Shown: positions 14,570 through 22,001 of the stretch, one piece after another
Numbering within the stretch: position 1 is the stretch's first letter
Layout: each line of letters begins with the position of its first letter
Source of the DNA: a virus
DNA length: 23,715 nt
Reading direction: 5' to 3' (one strand)
Virus record (IMG/VR): IMGVR_UViG_3300033553_000792
Location: 1 to 23,715 of that record
Program-made: the position numbers and the translations under genes
The notes under the pieces: generated by a model
The model's database searches: none
What the model was told of the DNA's origin: nothing
The model's input: only the letters and a program-made list of their open reading frames with translations

Positions 14570-15242
14570 CTCTTTGATCTCCTTTTAGTTTTAATAGTTT
14601 TATTTTTGCATCAAAAAAGGCCCTATTTTCTAGCGCCTTATCTTCGGTTATTAAGTTTCTTACTTTTTCAATTACTGCTTGAGGTAACATGCCACCAATA
14701 TCTGCTACCAGGTTAAGTTCTTCAAACATGATTTCATCTGCTAATCCCATTTCAACCGCCTTCGAGGGTGTTAGCCATGTTTCATTGTCCATTAACTCAA
14801 GTAGTTCCTCTTGCGTTTTACCACTTTTGATCATGTAGGCGTTTGCGATTGTTTCATTTGCCCCCTTCAATACATCTGACATATGACTCATGTCTCTGTG
14901 GTCTCCGCTTGCCATGGCTGATACATTGTGCACCATCATTTGAGAGGTTGGCGACATGATGATTTTCTTTCCCGCCATGGCGATTACACTGGCTGCACTT
15001 GCGGCTATTCCCATTATTTTGACTGTTACATTTCCTGTGTAGGATTTTAGGGCTGTGTAGATTTCTGATCCAGCAAATACCGAACCACCGCCACTATTGA
15101 TTTCTACCTCTAAGTCGTCACCTTCCGCCGAATTAATGACATTCATGACCGACTTAGGACTTGTAGCTTCTATCCCAAACCATTCATATATCCTTTGTTC
15201 GTTGCTTGAGACGATTGGACCCCTTATGCTTACCTTCTTCAC
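14562..15242 (-). CDS. Prohead protease, ClpP (S14) type
   Basis: The 226-residue protein carries the ClpP-like nucleophile motif MGIAASAAS (Ser82), the His motif MMVHN (His105), and the conserved SGGGSVFAG and WLTPSKAVEMGLADEI segments. The acid should be near residues 152-154. In HK97-like phages this enzyme assembles inside the prohead, removes the capsid delta domain and digests itself. Its place between portal and capsid genes is canonical. It starts with GTG after AGAGGTGATTAA. The C-terminal tail (about 195-226, rich in Lys and Leu) may help prohead incorporation. Confidence 0.9.
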   Translation of the reverse strand: MKKVSIRGPIVSSNEQRIYEWFGIEATSPKSVMNVINSAEGDDLEVEINSGGGSVFAGSEIYTALKSYTGNVTVKIMGIAASAASVIAMAGKKIIMSPTSQMMVHNVSAMASGDHRDMSHMSDVLKGANETIANAYMIKSGKTQEELLELMDNETWLTPSKAVEMGLADEIMFEELNLVADIGGMLPQAVIEKVRNLITEDKALENRAFFDAKIKLLKLKGDQRDE

Positions 15243-15252
15243 TTAATCACCT

Positions 15253-16413
15253 CTATTCATTTGTCGGCCTCGTGTCAAGTCGTCTGATGTATTCATCTCC
15301 GCCCTCTCTTGGTGCCATATTGAGTACTGCTCTTACTTCGTTTGGATTCATGATGCCTCTATCAACAAATTGAACTAGGCTCAATTTGGTTTGCATGGAC
15401 GCGAATGTCAGATTTGCCGACTCAAAGATTATTTTGTTTCCAAATCCTCTTTCCCTTCGTCTAAAAATCAATCTTGTATATTCGTTGCTTATTTGGATAA
15501 TGTCCGGTTCTATTGTTGATTCATAATAAGCTATCCACTCATTTTCCGAATATTTTCCTTGTATAATCTTTTCGTTTGTGTTGAAAAACGAATAGATTCT
15601 TTGGGTTGTTTTATCCATTTGCGTTGCATTTGGCACGTAGTCCTTTGGATCTACTTGTTGTGCGTCAAATTTTGAATCTGTCGCCGCAGCTCCTACTGAT
15701 TCTGATGTTTCTGTGTTTAAAAAACTGTCAACGAACTCCTTAGTCTGTTTCTTTATGTCTTCCGGTCTTAGGGATTGTTGGAATTTCAGCAACCATTTAA
15801 CTAAGTTTGAATTTTTTATAGCTTTAACTATCCCTTGATCTGTTGTTGTTACTATTTCCATGAGTGGTACTAATGCTTTTGCCGGTGAGTCTCCAAAGAT
15901 TTCATTTTCATTGAAGTCTTTACGTAAATGAATGATATCTGTGTATTTAAACGTCGAAACCTTTCCACTTCTTAGTGAAAACCTAAGAAATAAAGCACCA
16001 TTTTTGTCTTGTAGTGCTTCTGCTGATGTGGCGTTGATTGGATAGATCTCTGTTGGATATCCATTTTCATCTCTGACAACTAGAGCAAAGGCATTGTTGT
16101 TAAGTTCTAACTGTGTTGCTAATTTTTCCTGTAGTAACTGTCCGCTCATGTAAGGGTTAGGTTCTTCAAGCAAAAATCTAATGTAAGCATCTGGATTTAC
16201 TTTTGTTTCGGTTGCATTTTCTTTAATCGTGGTCCGGATATGTTTTCCTACTGCCTTACCAATTGCTCTTGCTTTGGGCCTTATGGCGGATCTTATGATG
16301 TCACTCTGATATATGTTGCCATTCCACCCATAGTAGCCGCTTCCTTGGTCAACGACCATTTTGTATGTCGTTGCTGTAATTAGATTGCTTTTAAATTTGT
16401 CGAATATTCCCAA
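15253..16413 (-). CDS. Portal protein, HK97 family
   Basis: The 386-residue protein matches the HK97-type portal family: ATTYKMVVDQGSGYYGWNGN, SDIIRSAIRPKARAIGK, EEPNPYMSGQLLQEKL, the ELNNNAFALVVRDENGYP segment, and the helical C-terminal region with MAPREGGDEYIRRLD. The dodecameric portal forms the DNA entry vertex and docks terminase. It starts with TTG, chosen because AGGAGGTGAAAAA lies directly before it and no ATG is near. It follows large terminase with a gap of 14 bases. Confidence 0.92.
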   Translation of the reverse strand: MGIFDKFKSNLITATTYKMVVDQGSGYYGWNGNIYQSDIIRSAIRPKARAIGKAVGKHIRTTIKENATETKVNPDAYIRFLLEEPNPYMSGQLLQEKLATQLELNNNAFALVVRDENGYPTEIYPINATSAEALQDKNGALFLRFSLRSGKVSTFKYTDIIHLRKDFNENEIFGDSPAKALVPLMEIVTTTDQGIVKAIKNSNLVKWLLKFQQSLRPEDIKKQTKEFVDSFLNTETSESVGAAATDSKFDAQQVDPKDYVPNATQMDKTTQRIYSFFNTNEKIIQGKYSENEWIAYYESTIEPDIIQISNEYTRLIFRRRERGFGNKIIFESANLTFASMQTKLSLVQFVDRGIMNPNEVRAVLNMAPREGGDEYIRRLDTRPTNE

Positions 16414-16427
16414 TTTTTCACCTCCTC

Positions 16428-18209
16428 TCAGATTAAAGACATGTATTCATCAAAATTGTTTTCATATACAATAAAAGCATCCATAAAGGATGCCGTTCCG
16501 TCTATTCTTCTTCTTTGATTGCTTGTTTTGATTAATGCTATATTGTCATTTGTGTCTCTTTTTATTGCTGAGTTCGATAAACACCATTTGAAAATAGGAT
16601 TGTTGTTATAATTTATCTTCTTGGCCGCCAAGTCAGACTCAACTCTTTTTAGTGGGCTTGAAAATGTCTTTGGACCTTGTATTACTGCTTCCGTTGTTGC
16701 TTTCCCAAAGTTTTGTTTCAGCTCATCAACCAGGTATGTCGATGACCAGCTGTCATATCCTATTTTTGTTATGTAGATGTCATTTTCTTGCTGCACTTCC
16801 AAAAACCATTTCGTTACGTCCTTGTAGTCAACTTTGTTTTCACCGCTTAGCCTTATGTGCCCATGATCTAGCCATATGTCATAAGGTATTTTATCTTCTT
16901 TGACTCTTTGGTCAAATAAGTCTGTTGGTAACCAATACATTTGTTTGACGTATAGGATAGGATCATCAATCACGTTAAAGATTATTGTTGCACATGTTAA
17001 GTCTGTTGTGGCTCCAAGGTCTATGCCGCCCATACCGTACCGTGGTTTCAATGCCTTAATGTCGTATGTGGCTGTGTTGTTGAGTGTTGCAAAATCAAGC
17101 CATGATTCTGCGCTCGTTTCTCTTATATTAAATTCTTTACATACAAAGTTCTTTTCAAGTTTTGGATTGTTATCCACTCTTTTTGCTTTGTCTTGCAGGG
17201 CAACGAGTTTCTTAATGGTTCCAATGCCTGGATTGGCTTTTATCCAGTTGTTTGCATCTCTCCATTCGTCTTTTTTATCAAGTTCATATATATAAAAAAG
17301 CGTCCTGTCGTCCACTTCGTTTTTTAACTTATAATTATTAAGTTGTATCTCGGCCTCTTCATAGATTTCATCGAAGATGTCTTCTCTGATGGTTCCGGCT
17401 GTTGATGTCATTATAATAAGTGGTTGATCTCTGGCACTTGTACCGTCAGCCATGATGTTATACAGAGCTCTACCACTTTTCCATTGATGCCATTCATCCA
17501 TAACAACGACATGAACGTTGAGGCCATCTAAGCTATCGCTGTCGCTTGCCAGTGCTTTGAATATTCCATCGTTAAACTCACTGGATATTTCACCGACTAA
17601 TGTTTTTATTCTTTTCCTTAACGTTGGCGACTTTCTGACCATCCTCTTTGCTTCAAGCCATACTATTTTAGCCTGGTCTTTCTTGGTGGCTACCGCGTAA
17701 CACTCTGGTCCACCCTCACTATCTCCAACCAGACCATATAGGGCCATGATTGAATCTAGTAATGACTTACCATTCTTTTTTCCTACGATCAGTACGACTC
17801 TTTGATGTTTTCTAAATCCTTCGATATCTATAAAGCCATATACTGATGCAAGGTAAGCTTTTTCCCATAACTCAAGCTCTATTTTCTTGCCGGCCATTTT
17901 ACCTTTTGAGTGGCAGCAATAATTTTCCGCAAATTCAATGACATGGTTTGCGCGTTTGTTCGAGTAAAACCATTCTCCATAATCGTTATCTATCCATGAT
18001 GCGATTTGCTCATACTGTTCATACACTTTTTTTGATACTAAGGTGGTACCGTTTTGTATTTGCTCCCAGTATTCTTTTATTGGATTGTAATCTTCCGGAT
18101 ATTTCTTTTTTCCTTTTAGGATATTAGGCTTTACTTTACCAAATATTACATCCGGGTCCGTCCTTGGATATTTAGTCGGTTCTAGAATTAACGAAGTCTT
18201 CGAACTCAT
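16428..18209 (-). CDS. terL: Terminase large subunit
   Basis: The product is about 593 residues from the ATG at 18209. The ATPase half has Walker A VGKKNGKS and Walker B VVVMDEW, followed by the coupling motif region TSTAG. The nuclease half has MGGIDLGATTDLT, KIGYDSWSS and a late DAFIVYE acidic motif, as in RNase-H-fold terminase nucleases. It is a Terminase_1-type motor that packages DNA into proheads and cuts it. The frame is open back to 18272, but the ATG at 18209 is preferred because GAAGGTGG precedes it at proper distance; the extra residues would lie only inside the small terminase gene. The overlap with that gene is 38 bases. Confidence 0.93.
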   Translation of the reverse strand: MSSKTSLILEPTKYPRTDPDVIFGKVKPNILKGKKKYPEDYNPIKEYWEQIQNGTTLVSKKVYEQYEQIASWIDNDYGEWFYSNKRANHVIEFAENYCCHSKGKMAGKKIELELWEKAYLASVYGFIDIEGFRKHQRVVLIVGKKNGKSLLDSIMALYGLVGDSEGGPECYAVATKKDQAKIVWLEAKRMVRKSPTLRKRIKTLVGEISSEFNDGIFKALASDSDSLDGLNVHVVVMDEWHQWKSGRALYNIMADGTSARDQPLIIMTSTAGTIREDIFDEIYEEAEIQLNNYKLKNEVDDRTLFYIYELDKKDEWRDANNWIKANPGIGTIKKLVALQDKAKRVDNNPKLEKNFVCKEFNIRETSAESWLDFATLNNTATYDIKALKPRYGMGGIDLGATTDLTCATIIFNVIDDPILYVKQMYWLPTDLFDQRVKEDKIPYDIWLDHGHIRLSGENKVDYKDVTKWFLEVQQENDIYITKIGYDSWSSTYLVDELKQNFGKATTEAVIQGPKTFSSPLKRVESDLAAKKINYNNNPIFKWCLSNSAIKRDTNDNIALIKTSNQRRRIDGTASFMDAFIVYENNFDEYMSLI

Positions 18210-18528
18210 CTGCTTCCACCTTCTTTGCTTCTGCTTTTGGTAGCAGGCCAAGGATTTCTTTGCAAACCGCATTATATCTTTGGATCATTGTGTTGTAGCT
18301 TCTAAGTGCCGGATGCTCTCGCAAGATTGTGTAGTCGCCTTGTTGCATTTCGTCAATCGGTCCGTTTTCATCTATTGATATCTTGAGTTCTTGCAACGTG
18401 GCTCGCATAAAAGCCGCTTCATGTATGAGGCCTTCGACGGATTTCTTTTTATTTATGTCTACTTCTTTCAATATCCGATTAAGTCTAGATATCTCTTTTT
18501 TGATTACCTTATCTTTTTCTAAACTCAT
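18172..18528 (-). CDS. terS: Terminase small subunit, P27 type
   Basis: The product has about 118 residues from MSLEKDKVIKKEISR. It is helical throughout and contains the P27-type pattern of a basic helix, LIHEAAFMRATLQELKISI, HPALRSYNTMIQRYNAVCKEI and a Glu-rich end. P27 proteins recognise the packaging site and load large terminase. I chose the ATG at 18528 because GAGGTGATTTAT lies before it; a GTG three codons earlier falls inside this ribosome binding site. It starts just after the likely cos region. Confidence 0.88.
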   Translation of the reverse strand: MSLEKDKVIKKEISRLNRILKEVDINKKKSVEGLIHEAAFMRATLQELKISIDENGPIDEMQQGDYTILREHPALRSYNTMIQRYNAVCKEILGLLPKAEAKKVEADEFEDFVNSRTD

Positions 18529-18540
18529 ATAAATCACCTC

Positions 18541-18646
18541 ATTTTTTGGGGAGGGGGGTTATGTGAAAATTTCCTGCGCATCAAACTAAGGTTATCTCTC
18601 GGTCTTAGTCCTTTGGGTATTCCTTGTTTTTATAGGGGGGACTAGG
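18541..18646. other. Probable cos / packaging initiation region
   Basis: The stretch between the HNH nuclease and small terminase genes has no reading frame. It has unusual composition for this AT-rich genome: G-runs at both ends (GGGGAGGGGGG near 18548-18558 and GGGGGG near 18635) around a middle with GATGCGCAGGAAATTTTC on the coding strand. Short inverted repeats ACTAAG/CTTAGT and TAGTCC/GGACTA are present. In Firmicute cos-type phages the cohesive-end site lies exactly here, and the adjacent HNH protein takes part in cutting. The cut positions cannot be read from sequence alone. Confidence 0.5.
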
Positions 18647-18958
18647 CTAATCTCTCACAATCAACTCACCCATCTCATTAAACATTACGTCAGTACCTGT
18701 CACTCTTGCTTCACCAAATGTCTTCCTGTTATGACAGATTAAACAAAGGTATCTAAAGTTCTCTTGATTAAGTGTTATGTTTGGGTCATCTATGTTGATC
18801 GGTTTTATCTCTTCGACATGGTCAACAATATATCCTAAGTCTTTCTTACACTCTTGGCATATCCCACCGTCTATTGATACTCTCAATGATATAAAGGACT
18901 TCCTAGCCTTTATCCACTCTTTGCTGTTGTAAAATTTCTTTGCATATGCTTTGGCCAT
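18647..18958 (-). CDS. HNH endonuclease of the packaging machine
   Basis: The 103-residue protein has a classical zinc-stabilised HNH module: CQEC, then VDHVEEIKPI with the catalytic His, Asn residues in the central loop (DDPNITLNQENFRYL), and CLICHNRKT. HNH proteins of this type coded next to terminase genes in cos phages are known to be needed, with terminase and portal, for specific cutting at the packaging site. Directly downstream lies the probable cos region. Start ATG follows AAAGGTAGAG. Confidence 0.88.
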   Translation of the reverse strand: MAKAYAKKFYNSKEWIKARKSFISLRVSIDGGICQECKKDLGYIVDHVEEIKPINIDDPNITLNQENFRYLCLICHNRKTFGEARVTGTDVMFNEMGELIVRD

Positions 18959-19062
18959 CTCTCTACCTTTGTGCGTCCGTCTCCCACCCCTGACTCACTA
19001 CTCTGTAGCTTTGACGCATTCATTCCCTTTTACCCTCTATCTCTAAATCGTTTTGTTTTATT

Positions 19063-19097
19063 AAAAAAGCACATATGCAAATTACTTGCATACATGC
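19063..19097 (-). terminator. Rho-independent terminator between early and late modules
   Basis: The arms GCATGTATGCAA and TTGCATATGTGC (19086-19097 and 19069-19080, minus strand) pair over 12 positions with two G-U wobbles and a five-base loop. TTTTTT follows. On the plus strand the wobbles would be A-C mismatches, so the structure favours leftward RNA. It lies downstream of ssb and before the HNH and terminase genes, a natural border between early and late transcription. Confidence 0.75.
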
Positions 19098-19110
19098 TTC
19101 TTGGGATTTG

Positions 19111-19140
19111 GTTATACTTTAACTAATGTAAGTCTAACAC
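19111..19140 (-). promoter_or_regulatory. Possible weak late promoter
   Basis: On the minus strand TATAAC (19111-19116) has no good -35 element at normal distance; GTTAGA or TTAGAC are the nearest candidates. Such a promoter would need an activator. A tandem direct repeat lies about 30 bases upstream, where activators commonly bind. Transcription would begin just before the hairpin at 19069-19097. This is a suggestion only. Confidence 0.25.
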
Positions 19141-19146
19141 AAAAAA

Positions 19147-19164
19147 CGTATCATTTCGTATCAT
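19147..19164. repeat. Tandem 8-base direct repeat after ssb
   Basis: ATGATACG occurs twice with two bases between (19157-19164 and 19147-19154, minus strand), so the units are ten bases apart, one helical turn. It lies directly after the ssb stop and upstream of the possible late promoter. This is a plausible binding site for a dimeric regulator. Confidence 0.55.
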
Positions 19165-19166
19165 GT

Positions 19167-19592
19167 TTAAAATGGTAGATCATCATCATCAAAGTTCTGT
19201 ACTGCTACAAATCCTTCTTCATCTCTACTTTCTTGTGGTTCCGAATTGTTTCCGGTTGCTTCATGATTCCTTTTACTTTCTGCAAAGTGCTGCTCTTCTA
19301 TGACAACATCTGTTGTGTATCTTTTGACACCTTCTTTGTCTGTAAAGGATCCTGTCTGTAGTCTTCCAACTATTGATACCATCTGACCTTTCTTGAAGTA
19401 CTTTTCAGCAAACTCTCCTTCACGACCAAAGGCCACGATGTTAATAAAGTCCGCGTCCGGTTGCCCTTCTTTCTTAAATCGTTTGTTAACTGCTAGAGAA
19501 TACCTTGCTATAGCCAATGGTTCTGCTGCCTGTGTGTATCTTACTTCTGGATCACGTGTTAGTCTTCCCATCAATATTACTTTGTTCATCAT
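19167..19592 (-). CDS. ssb: Single-stranded DNA-binding protein
   Basis: The 141-residue protein has the OB-fold start NKVILMGRLTRDPEVRYT, the core AVNKRFKKEGQPDADFINIVAFG and YFKKGQMVSIVGRLQTGSF, and a flexible acidic tail ending DDDDLPF. That tail is the SSB tip that binds partner replication and repair proteins. Phages use it to coat single-stranded DNA during their own replication and recombination. Start ATG (19592, or 19589) follows AAGGAGAT. It is the last early gene before the terminator at 19063-19097. Confidence 0.95.
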   Translation of the reverse strand: MMNKVILMGRLTRDPEVRYTQAAEPLAIARYSLAVNKRFKKEGQPDADFINIVAFGREGEFAEKYFKKGQMVSIVGRLQTGSFTDKEGVKRYTTDVVIEEQHFAESKRNHEATGNNSEPQESRDEEGFVAVQNFDDDDLPF

Positions 19593-19647
19593 TTTATCTC
19601 CTTCGTTATTTTATTAGCCGCTTCATATTAATTTTTATTAGACTTGA

Positions 19648-19950
19648 TTAACATGTGTTTCTTATCCGTATATCGGGCTTTCTGATTATTATAAAGTTCT
19701 TCATGTTTGTTCTTGGTGGTGCTTTGTGCCGCTTCAATTTGGTTTCTTGTCTAACCTCTTCCTGATATTGGAATATTTCATTTGCTATTTTCTTAATAAC
19801 TTTAAAGGCTTCACTGAATTCTTTGGCAATTGCATATACTAGATTTTCAAATACTTTTTTTATAATCTCAGCTAGATCACATAATTGTGTAAGTCCTTTT
19901 TCTAATCTTTCTTGAACTTCTTTCCATTCTTCTTGTGAGCTCCATTCCAT
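19648..19950 (-). CDS. Unknown helical phage protein
   Basis: The 100-residue protein begins MEWSSQEEWKEVQERLEKGL. It forms a long predicted helix over about 1-70 (CDLAEIIKKVFENLVYAIAKEF, then AFKVIKKIANEIFQYQEEV) and a basic C-terminal tail with RIRNTC at the end. No catalytic motif or membrane segment is clear. It lies between ssb and another unknown gene, in a small-gene zone. The ribosome binding site lies within a 19-base segment identical to that before the 102-residue gene at 20794. Confidence 0.6.
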   Translation of the reverse strand: MEWSSQEEWKEVQERLEKGLTQLCDLAEIIKKVFENLVYAIAKEFSEAFKVIKKIANEIFQYQEEVRQETKLKRHKAPPRTNMKNFIIIRKPDIRIRNTC

Positions 19951-19969
19951 TTTTCTTTACCTCTCAATC
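19951..19969 (-). repeat. Copy 1 of a repeated translation-initiation segment
   Basis: GATTGAGAGGTAAAGAAAA (minus strand) directly precedes the start of the 100-residue gene. The same 19 bases occur at 20794-20812 before the 102-residue gene. It contains the ribosome binding site GAGAGGT. Confidence 0.8.
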
Positions 19970-19981
19970 TATTTCGCTCAA

Positions 19982-19995
19982 TCTGTGACTATTGT
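19982..19995 (-). repeat. Copy 1 of a repeated stop-codon segment
   Basis: ACAATAGTCACAGA (minus strand) spans the last codon, the TAG stop and the following bases of the 152-residue gene. The identical 14 bases span the stop of the 102-residue gene at 20479-20492. Confidence 0.8.
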
Positions 19996-20447
19996 GTTGT
20001 TGTTTCGTAATATTTTTTAAATAGTTCAGACATTTTTATACCATTTATTTTTGCTAAATCTACACATATTGCACATACGTTTCTAGGCTGACTAGCCCCA
20101 ATTTCTTTGGATAAATATTCTAATAAATCAGAGTATCTTCTTGGATGATAACCATCATCAAAACCACTGTCACTATCGCTTCTATTCATGCCGTCGAACG
20201 CCTTTATGTGTTTTCTGTTTATATTATATCTTTTAGGTATAGTGCAAGCCATATTACTTCCTAGTGCATATCTCCACATACCCCATTCTTTTTTCCATTC
20301 ATTTTCTTTTATGTTACAAATACGTTCAAAGTCATCTTCTTCAATTTCCCATACTTGATATTCTTTACTATCAAATGTCTTAACCGCTTTTAATTTTAAA
20401 TCAATAACAGCTTGCTCTAAACTTTCCGCTAATACTTCTACTGTCAT
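19989..20447 (-). CDS. Unknown phage protein, 152 residues
   Basis: The N-terminal part has LAESLEQAVIDLKLKAVKTF. The middle is aromatic and charged (ENEWKKEWGMWRYALGSN), followed by an acidic Ser/Asp stretch (NRSDSDSGFDDGYHPRRY). The C-terminal helical part has LLEYLSKEIGASQPRNVCAICVDLAKINGIKMSELFKKYY. The last part has the look of a conserved phage domain, but I do not recognise the family. It starts after AGAGGTGAAA. Its stop codon lies in a 14-base repeat shared with the next gene to the right. Confidence 0.6.
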   Translation of the reverse strand: MTVEVLAESLEQAVIDLKLKAVKTFDSKEYQVWEIEEDDFERICNIKENEWKKEWGMWRYALGSNMACTIPKRYNINRKHIKAFDGMNRSDSDSGFDDGYHPRRYSDLLEYLSKEIGASQPRNVCAICVDLAKINGIKMSELFKKYYETTTQ

Positions 20448-20478
20448 ATTTTCACCTCTAAATCTCTTTCAATCGTTG

Positions 20479-20492
20479 TCTGTGACTATTGT
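20479..20492 (-). repeat. Copy 2 of the repeated stop-codon segment
   Basis: ACAATAGTCACAGA (minus strand) spans the Gln codon and TAG of the 102-residue gene. It is identical to the segment at 19982-19995. A related GATTGA and AGAGGT follow, as in the other gene junctions of this zone. Confidence 0.8.
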
Positions 20493-20794
20493 CCTTTAAT
20501 TAACTGTTTAAATCTCACCCATCTTGATTTTTGTTCATCTACCACTGGTGAAAATTCATTAAAATGCGGAACACTTACATACTCGTTTTGCACTGATGTG
20601 ATTTTGCATCTCATTTCTCTAACCATATAAGGAGTATCTCTATCGTTGAAATATTCCTCTTTAATTTCAATTACTACCGGAGTTTCTTTTGGTATAGATT
20701 CAAATAATCCTTTTCCTAATTCAGCATACATATGTTTAGTAGAGTGTTCGTCTTTTATTACTTCTAATGGGCCTTTTAATTTATATGCAATCAT
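20486..20794 (-). CDS. Unknown phage protein, 102 residues
   Basis: The protein begins MIAYKLKGPLEVIKDEHSTK and looks mixed alpha/beta, with a strand-rich centre (TPVVIEIKEEYFNDRD, MVREMRCKITSVQNEYVSVPHF) and a basic C-terminal helix (SRWVRFKQLIKG). It has no recognisable motif. It lies between the compact HNH-like gene and the 152-residue gene. Its start follows a 19-base segment copied before the gene at 19950. Confidence 0.6.
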   Translation of the reverse strand: MIAYKLKGPLEVIKDEHSTKHMYAELGKGLFESIPKETPVVIEIKEEYFNDRDTPYMVREMRCKITSVQNEYVSVPHFNEFSPVVDEQKSRWVRFKQLIKGQ

Positions 20795-20812
20795 TTTCTT
20801 TACCTCTCAATC
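20794..20812 (-). repeat. Copy 2 of the repeated translation-initiation segment
   Basis: GATTGAGAGGTAAAGAAAA (minus strand) precedes the ATG of the 102-residue gene and is identical to 19951-19969. The repeat is longer than a ribosome binding site needs to be, which hints at duplication or recombination of gene cassettes. Confidence 0.8.
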
Positions 20813-20824
20813 ATCTTTTTATTC

Positions 20825-21127
20825 TTATAGATAGCTTTTGTAGAATAGGACTCTAAATTCATCTTCAGTCATGTTTTCTTCTTCCATGATTCTGATTTGG
20901 TGCTCTTTTTTGAGTCTTAGTCTTAGCTCGGCGTCGTTATGTATTGAGTCATCATTGGTCTCATGGCAAGCCCAGCACCAATATATTACAGCCTTATATT
21001 TTTCAGATTTCTTTTTTAATGCTCCGTTAAATACATGGTGCCAGTAATGCTTACCATACGTTCCACATTTAGGACAGTTACACCATTTATACTTTAGGTC
21101 CGCTTCTCTTTGGCTTTTATTTATCAT
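20825..21127 (-). CDS. Compact HNH-like zinc protein
   Basis: The 100-residue protein has Cys16, Cys18-x2-Cys21, the His pair His30-His31 in YWHHVFNGALKKKSEKY, then CWACH (Cys51, Cys54, His55) and a further His63. It ends TEDEFRVLFYKSYL. This arrangement resembles small HNH-type nucleases found in phage recombination or replication modules, with HHVFNG and SEKY as family-like signatures. Whether it cuts recombination intermediates or acts otherwise cannot be told. It overlaps the regulator gene by 11 bases and has no good ribosome binding site, so coupled translation is likely. Confidence 0.65.
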   Translation of the reverse strand: MINKSQREADLKYKWCNCPKCGTYGKHYWHHVFNGALKKKSEKYKAVIYWCWACHETNDDSIHNDAELRLRLKKEHQIRIMEEENMTEDEFRVLFYKSYL

Positions 21128-21539
21128 CTAGGAAGTTTAGCGCCTCGTAGTAAAGACGTTTAGCATGACATTCGCTGTAATTGGCTAATCTCTTAACCAT
21201 GTGCCAACTCATGTTTTTTATTGCTCTGTACTCGACTACTTGTCTTTGATTATCCGGTAAGCAATCTAGCCACGCCATTATCTGCATCTCTTGATCACAA
21301 TAACCTTTTAATTTATCATTCCATGATCTTAGGTTGATATATTCTTGTTCAATTCTGTCTATAGCTGATTCAACTACTGAGGATATAACCTTAGCTTTAG
21401 GCATGTCATTGTAAGAAACAGCACTTAAACCTCTAATGGCTTCTATCGTGTCTTTTATAACTTCTACTTGCTTTCTGGCTTCTTCGATATTTCTTTTGAT
21501 CCAGTTATAGTCCCTTAACTGCTTTTCAACTTCTGTCAT
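21117..21539 (-). CDS. Sigma-region-4-like phage regulator, candidate late activator
   Basis: The 140-residue protein has an N-terminal coiled coil (about 1-70: MTEVEKQLRDYNWIKRNIEE and following) and a C-terminal helix-turn-helix at about 94-138 (LPDNQRQVVEYRAIKNMSWH, LANYSECHAKRLYYEALNFL) like region 4 of sigma factors. Phage proteins of this type (ArpU, RinA and DUF1492-like groups) sit at the end of early modules and often activate late genes. The tandem repeat and weak promoter at 19111-19164 could be its target. It starts after GAGGAGGTAGGCG. DNA binding is well supported by pattern; the late-activation role is inferred. Confidence 0.7.
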   Translation of the reverse strand: MTEVEKQLRDYNWIKRNIEEARKQVEVIKDTIEAIRGLSAVSYNDMPKAKVISSVVESAIDRIEQEYINLRSWNDKLKGYCDQEMQIMAWLDCLPDNQRQVVEYRAIKNMSWHMVKRLANYSECHAKRLYYEALNFLDDK

Positions 21540-21741
21540 CGCCTACCTCCTCATGCCAACATCCCTTGCATATTTCATATGCTTCATCTGGATGTGCTCC
21601 CAATTCTTGGAGTTTACATTTACCTGATCTTGCACTGGGTAATGATTCATCGTAGAATCCTGGGCATCCTTTAATTAGGTCATCTTCCGGTATTGGTCTT
21701 TCTGTTTCTATCATGCTTATTATCAAGTCAATTCTTTTCAA
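21526..21741 (-). CDS. Small cysteine-containing phage protein
   Basis: The 71-residue protein has Cys26, Cys42, Cys58 and Cys61 with His63 (ICKGCWH), a possible zinc site. The rest is short and acidic. It starts with TTG after AGAGGAG, spaced six bases; no ATG is available in frame nearby. It overlaps the regulator start by 14 bases. I do not recognise a family. Confidence 0.55.
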   Translation of the reverse strand: MKRIDLIISMIETERPIPEDDLIKGCPGFYDESLPSARSGKCKLQELGAHPDEAYEICKGCWHEEVGDDRS

Positions 21742-21830
21742 TTTTTTCTCCTCTCTTTTTCAAGCAGTTCTTCTTCGCGATCACATTGATTTCATCTTGA
21801 GCATTCATTGTTCTCTCTCTTCCTAGATTT

Positions 21831-22001
21831 TTAGTGCTGTAACATAGTCATGGTTATTGCTGCAATGATCACTAGTGCTAATCCAATTTTTATCGCTTGT
21901 AGTTTGTGGTTTCTATCTTTTACCTTGATGCCTACATTTGCTATGTAGCACATCCAGAGGATTGTTGTCATTAGCAGGTAATAGCATATAATTTTAAACA
22001 C
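21831..22001 (-). CDS. 56-residue membrane peptide
   Basis: The frame starts with GTG, which overlaps the TAG of the preceding gene by one base (TAGTG), and AAAGGGGG lies ten bases upstream. Two hydrophobic helices are seen: about residues 4-24 (IICYYLLMTTILWMCYIANV) and about 37-54 (IKIGLALVIIAAITMTML), joined by a short basic loop (KVKDRNHK). This is a typical small phage membrane protein in the early region, perhaps affecting host membrane functions. Codon use and coupled start support a real gene. Function unknown. Confidence 0.65.
   Translation of the reverse strand: MFKIICYYLLMTTILWMCYIANVGIKVKDRNHKLQAIKIGLALVIIAAITMTMLQH

Noticed and set aside
18210-18272. An upstream extension of large terminase
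   Set aside because: It lies inside the small terminase gene; the ATG at 18209 has a fitting ribosome binding site.
21728-21808. A 26-codon frame on the minus strand after AGGAAGAGAGAG
   Set aside because: It could be a leader peptide overlapping the TTG start of the 71-residue gene, but its length and composition give no support beyond chance.
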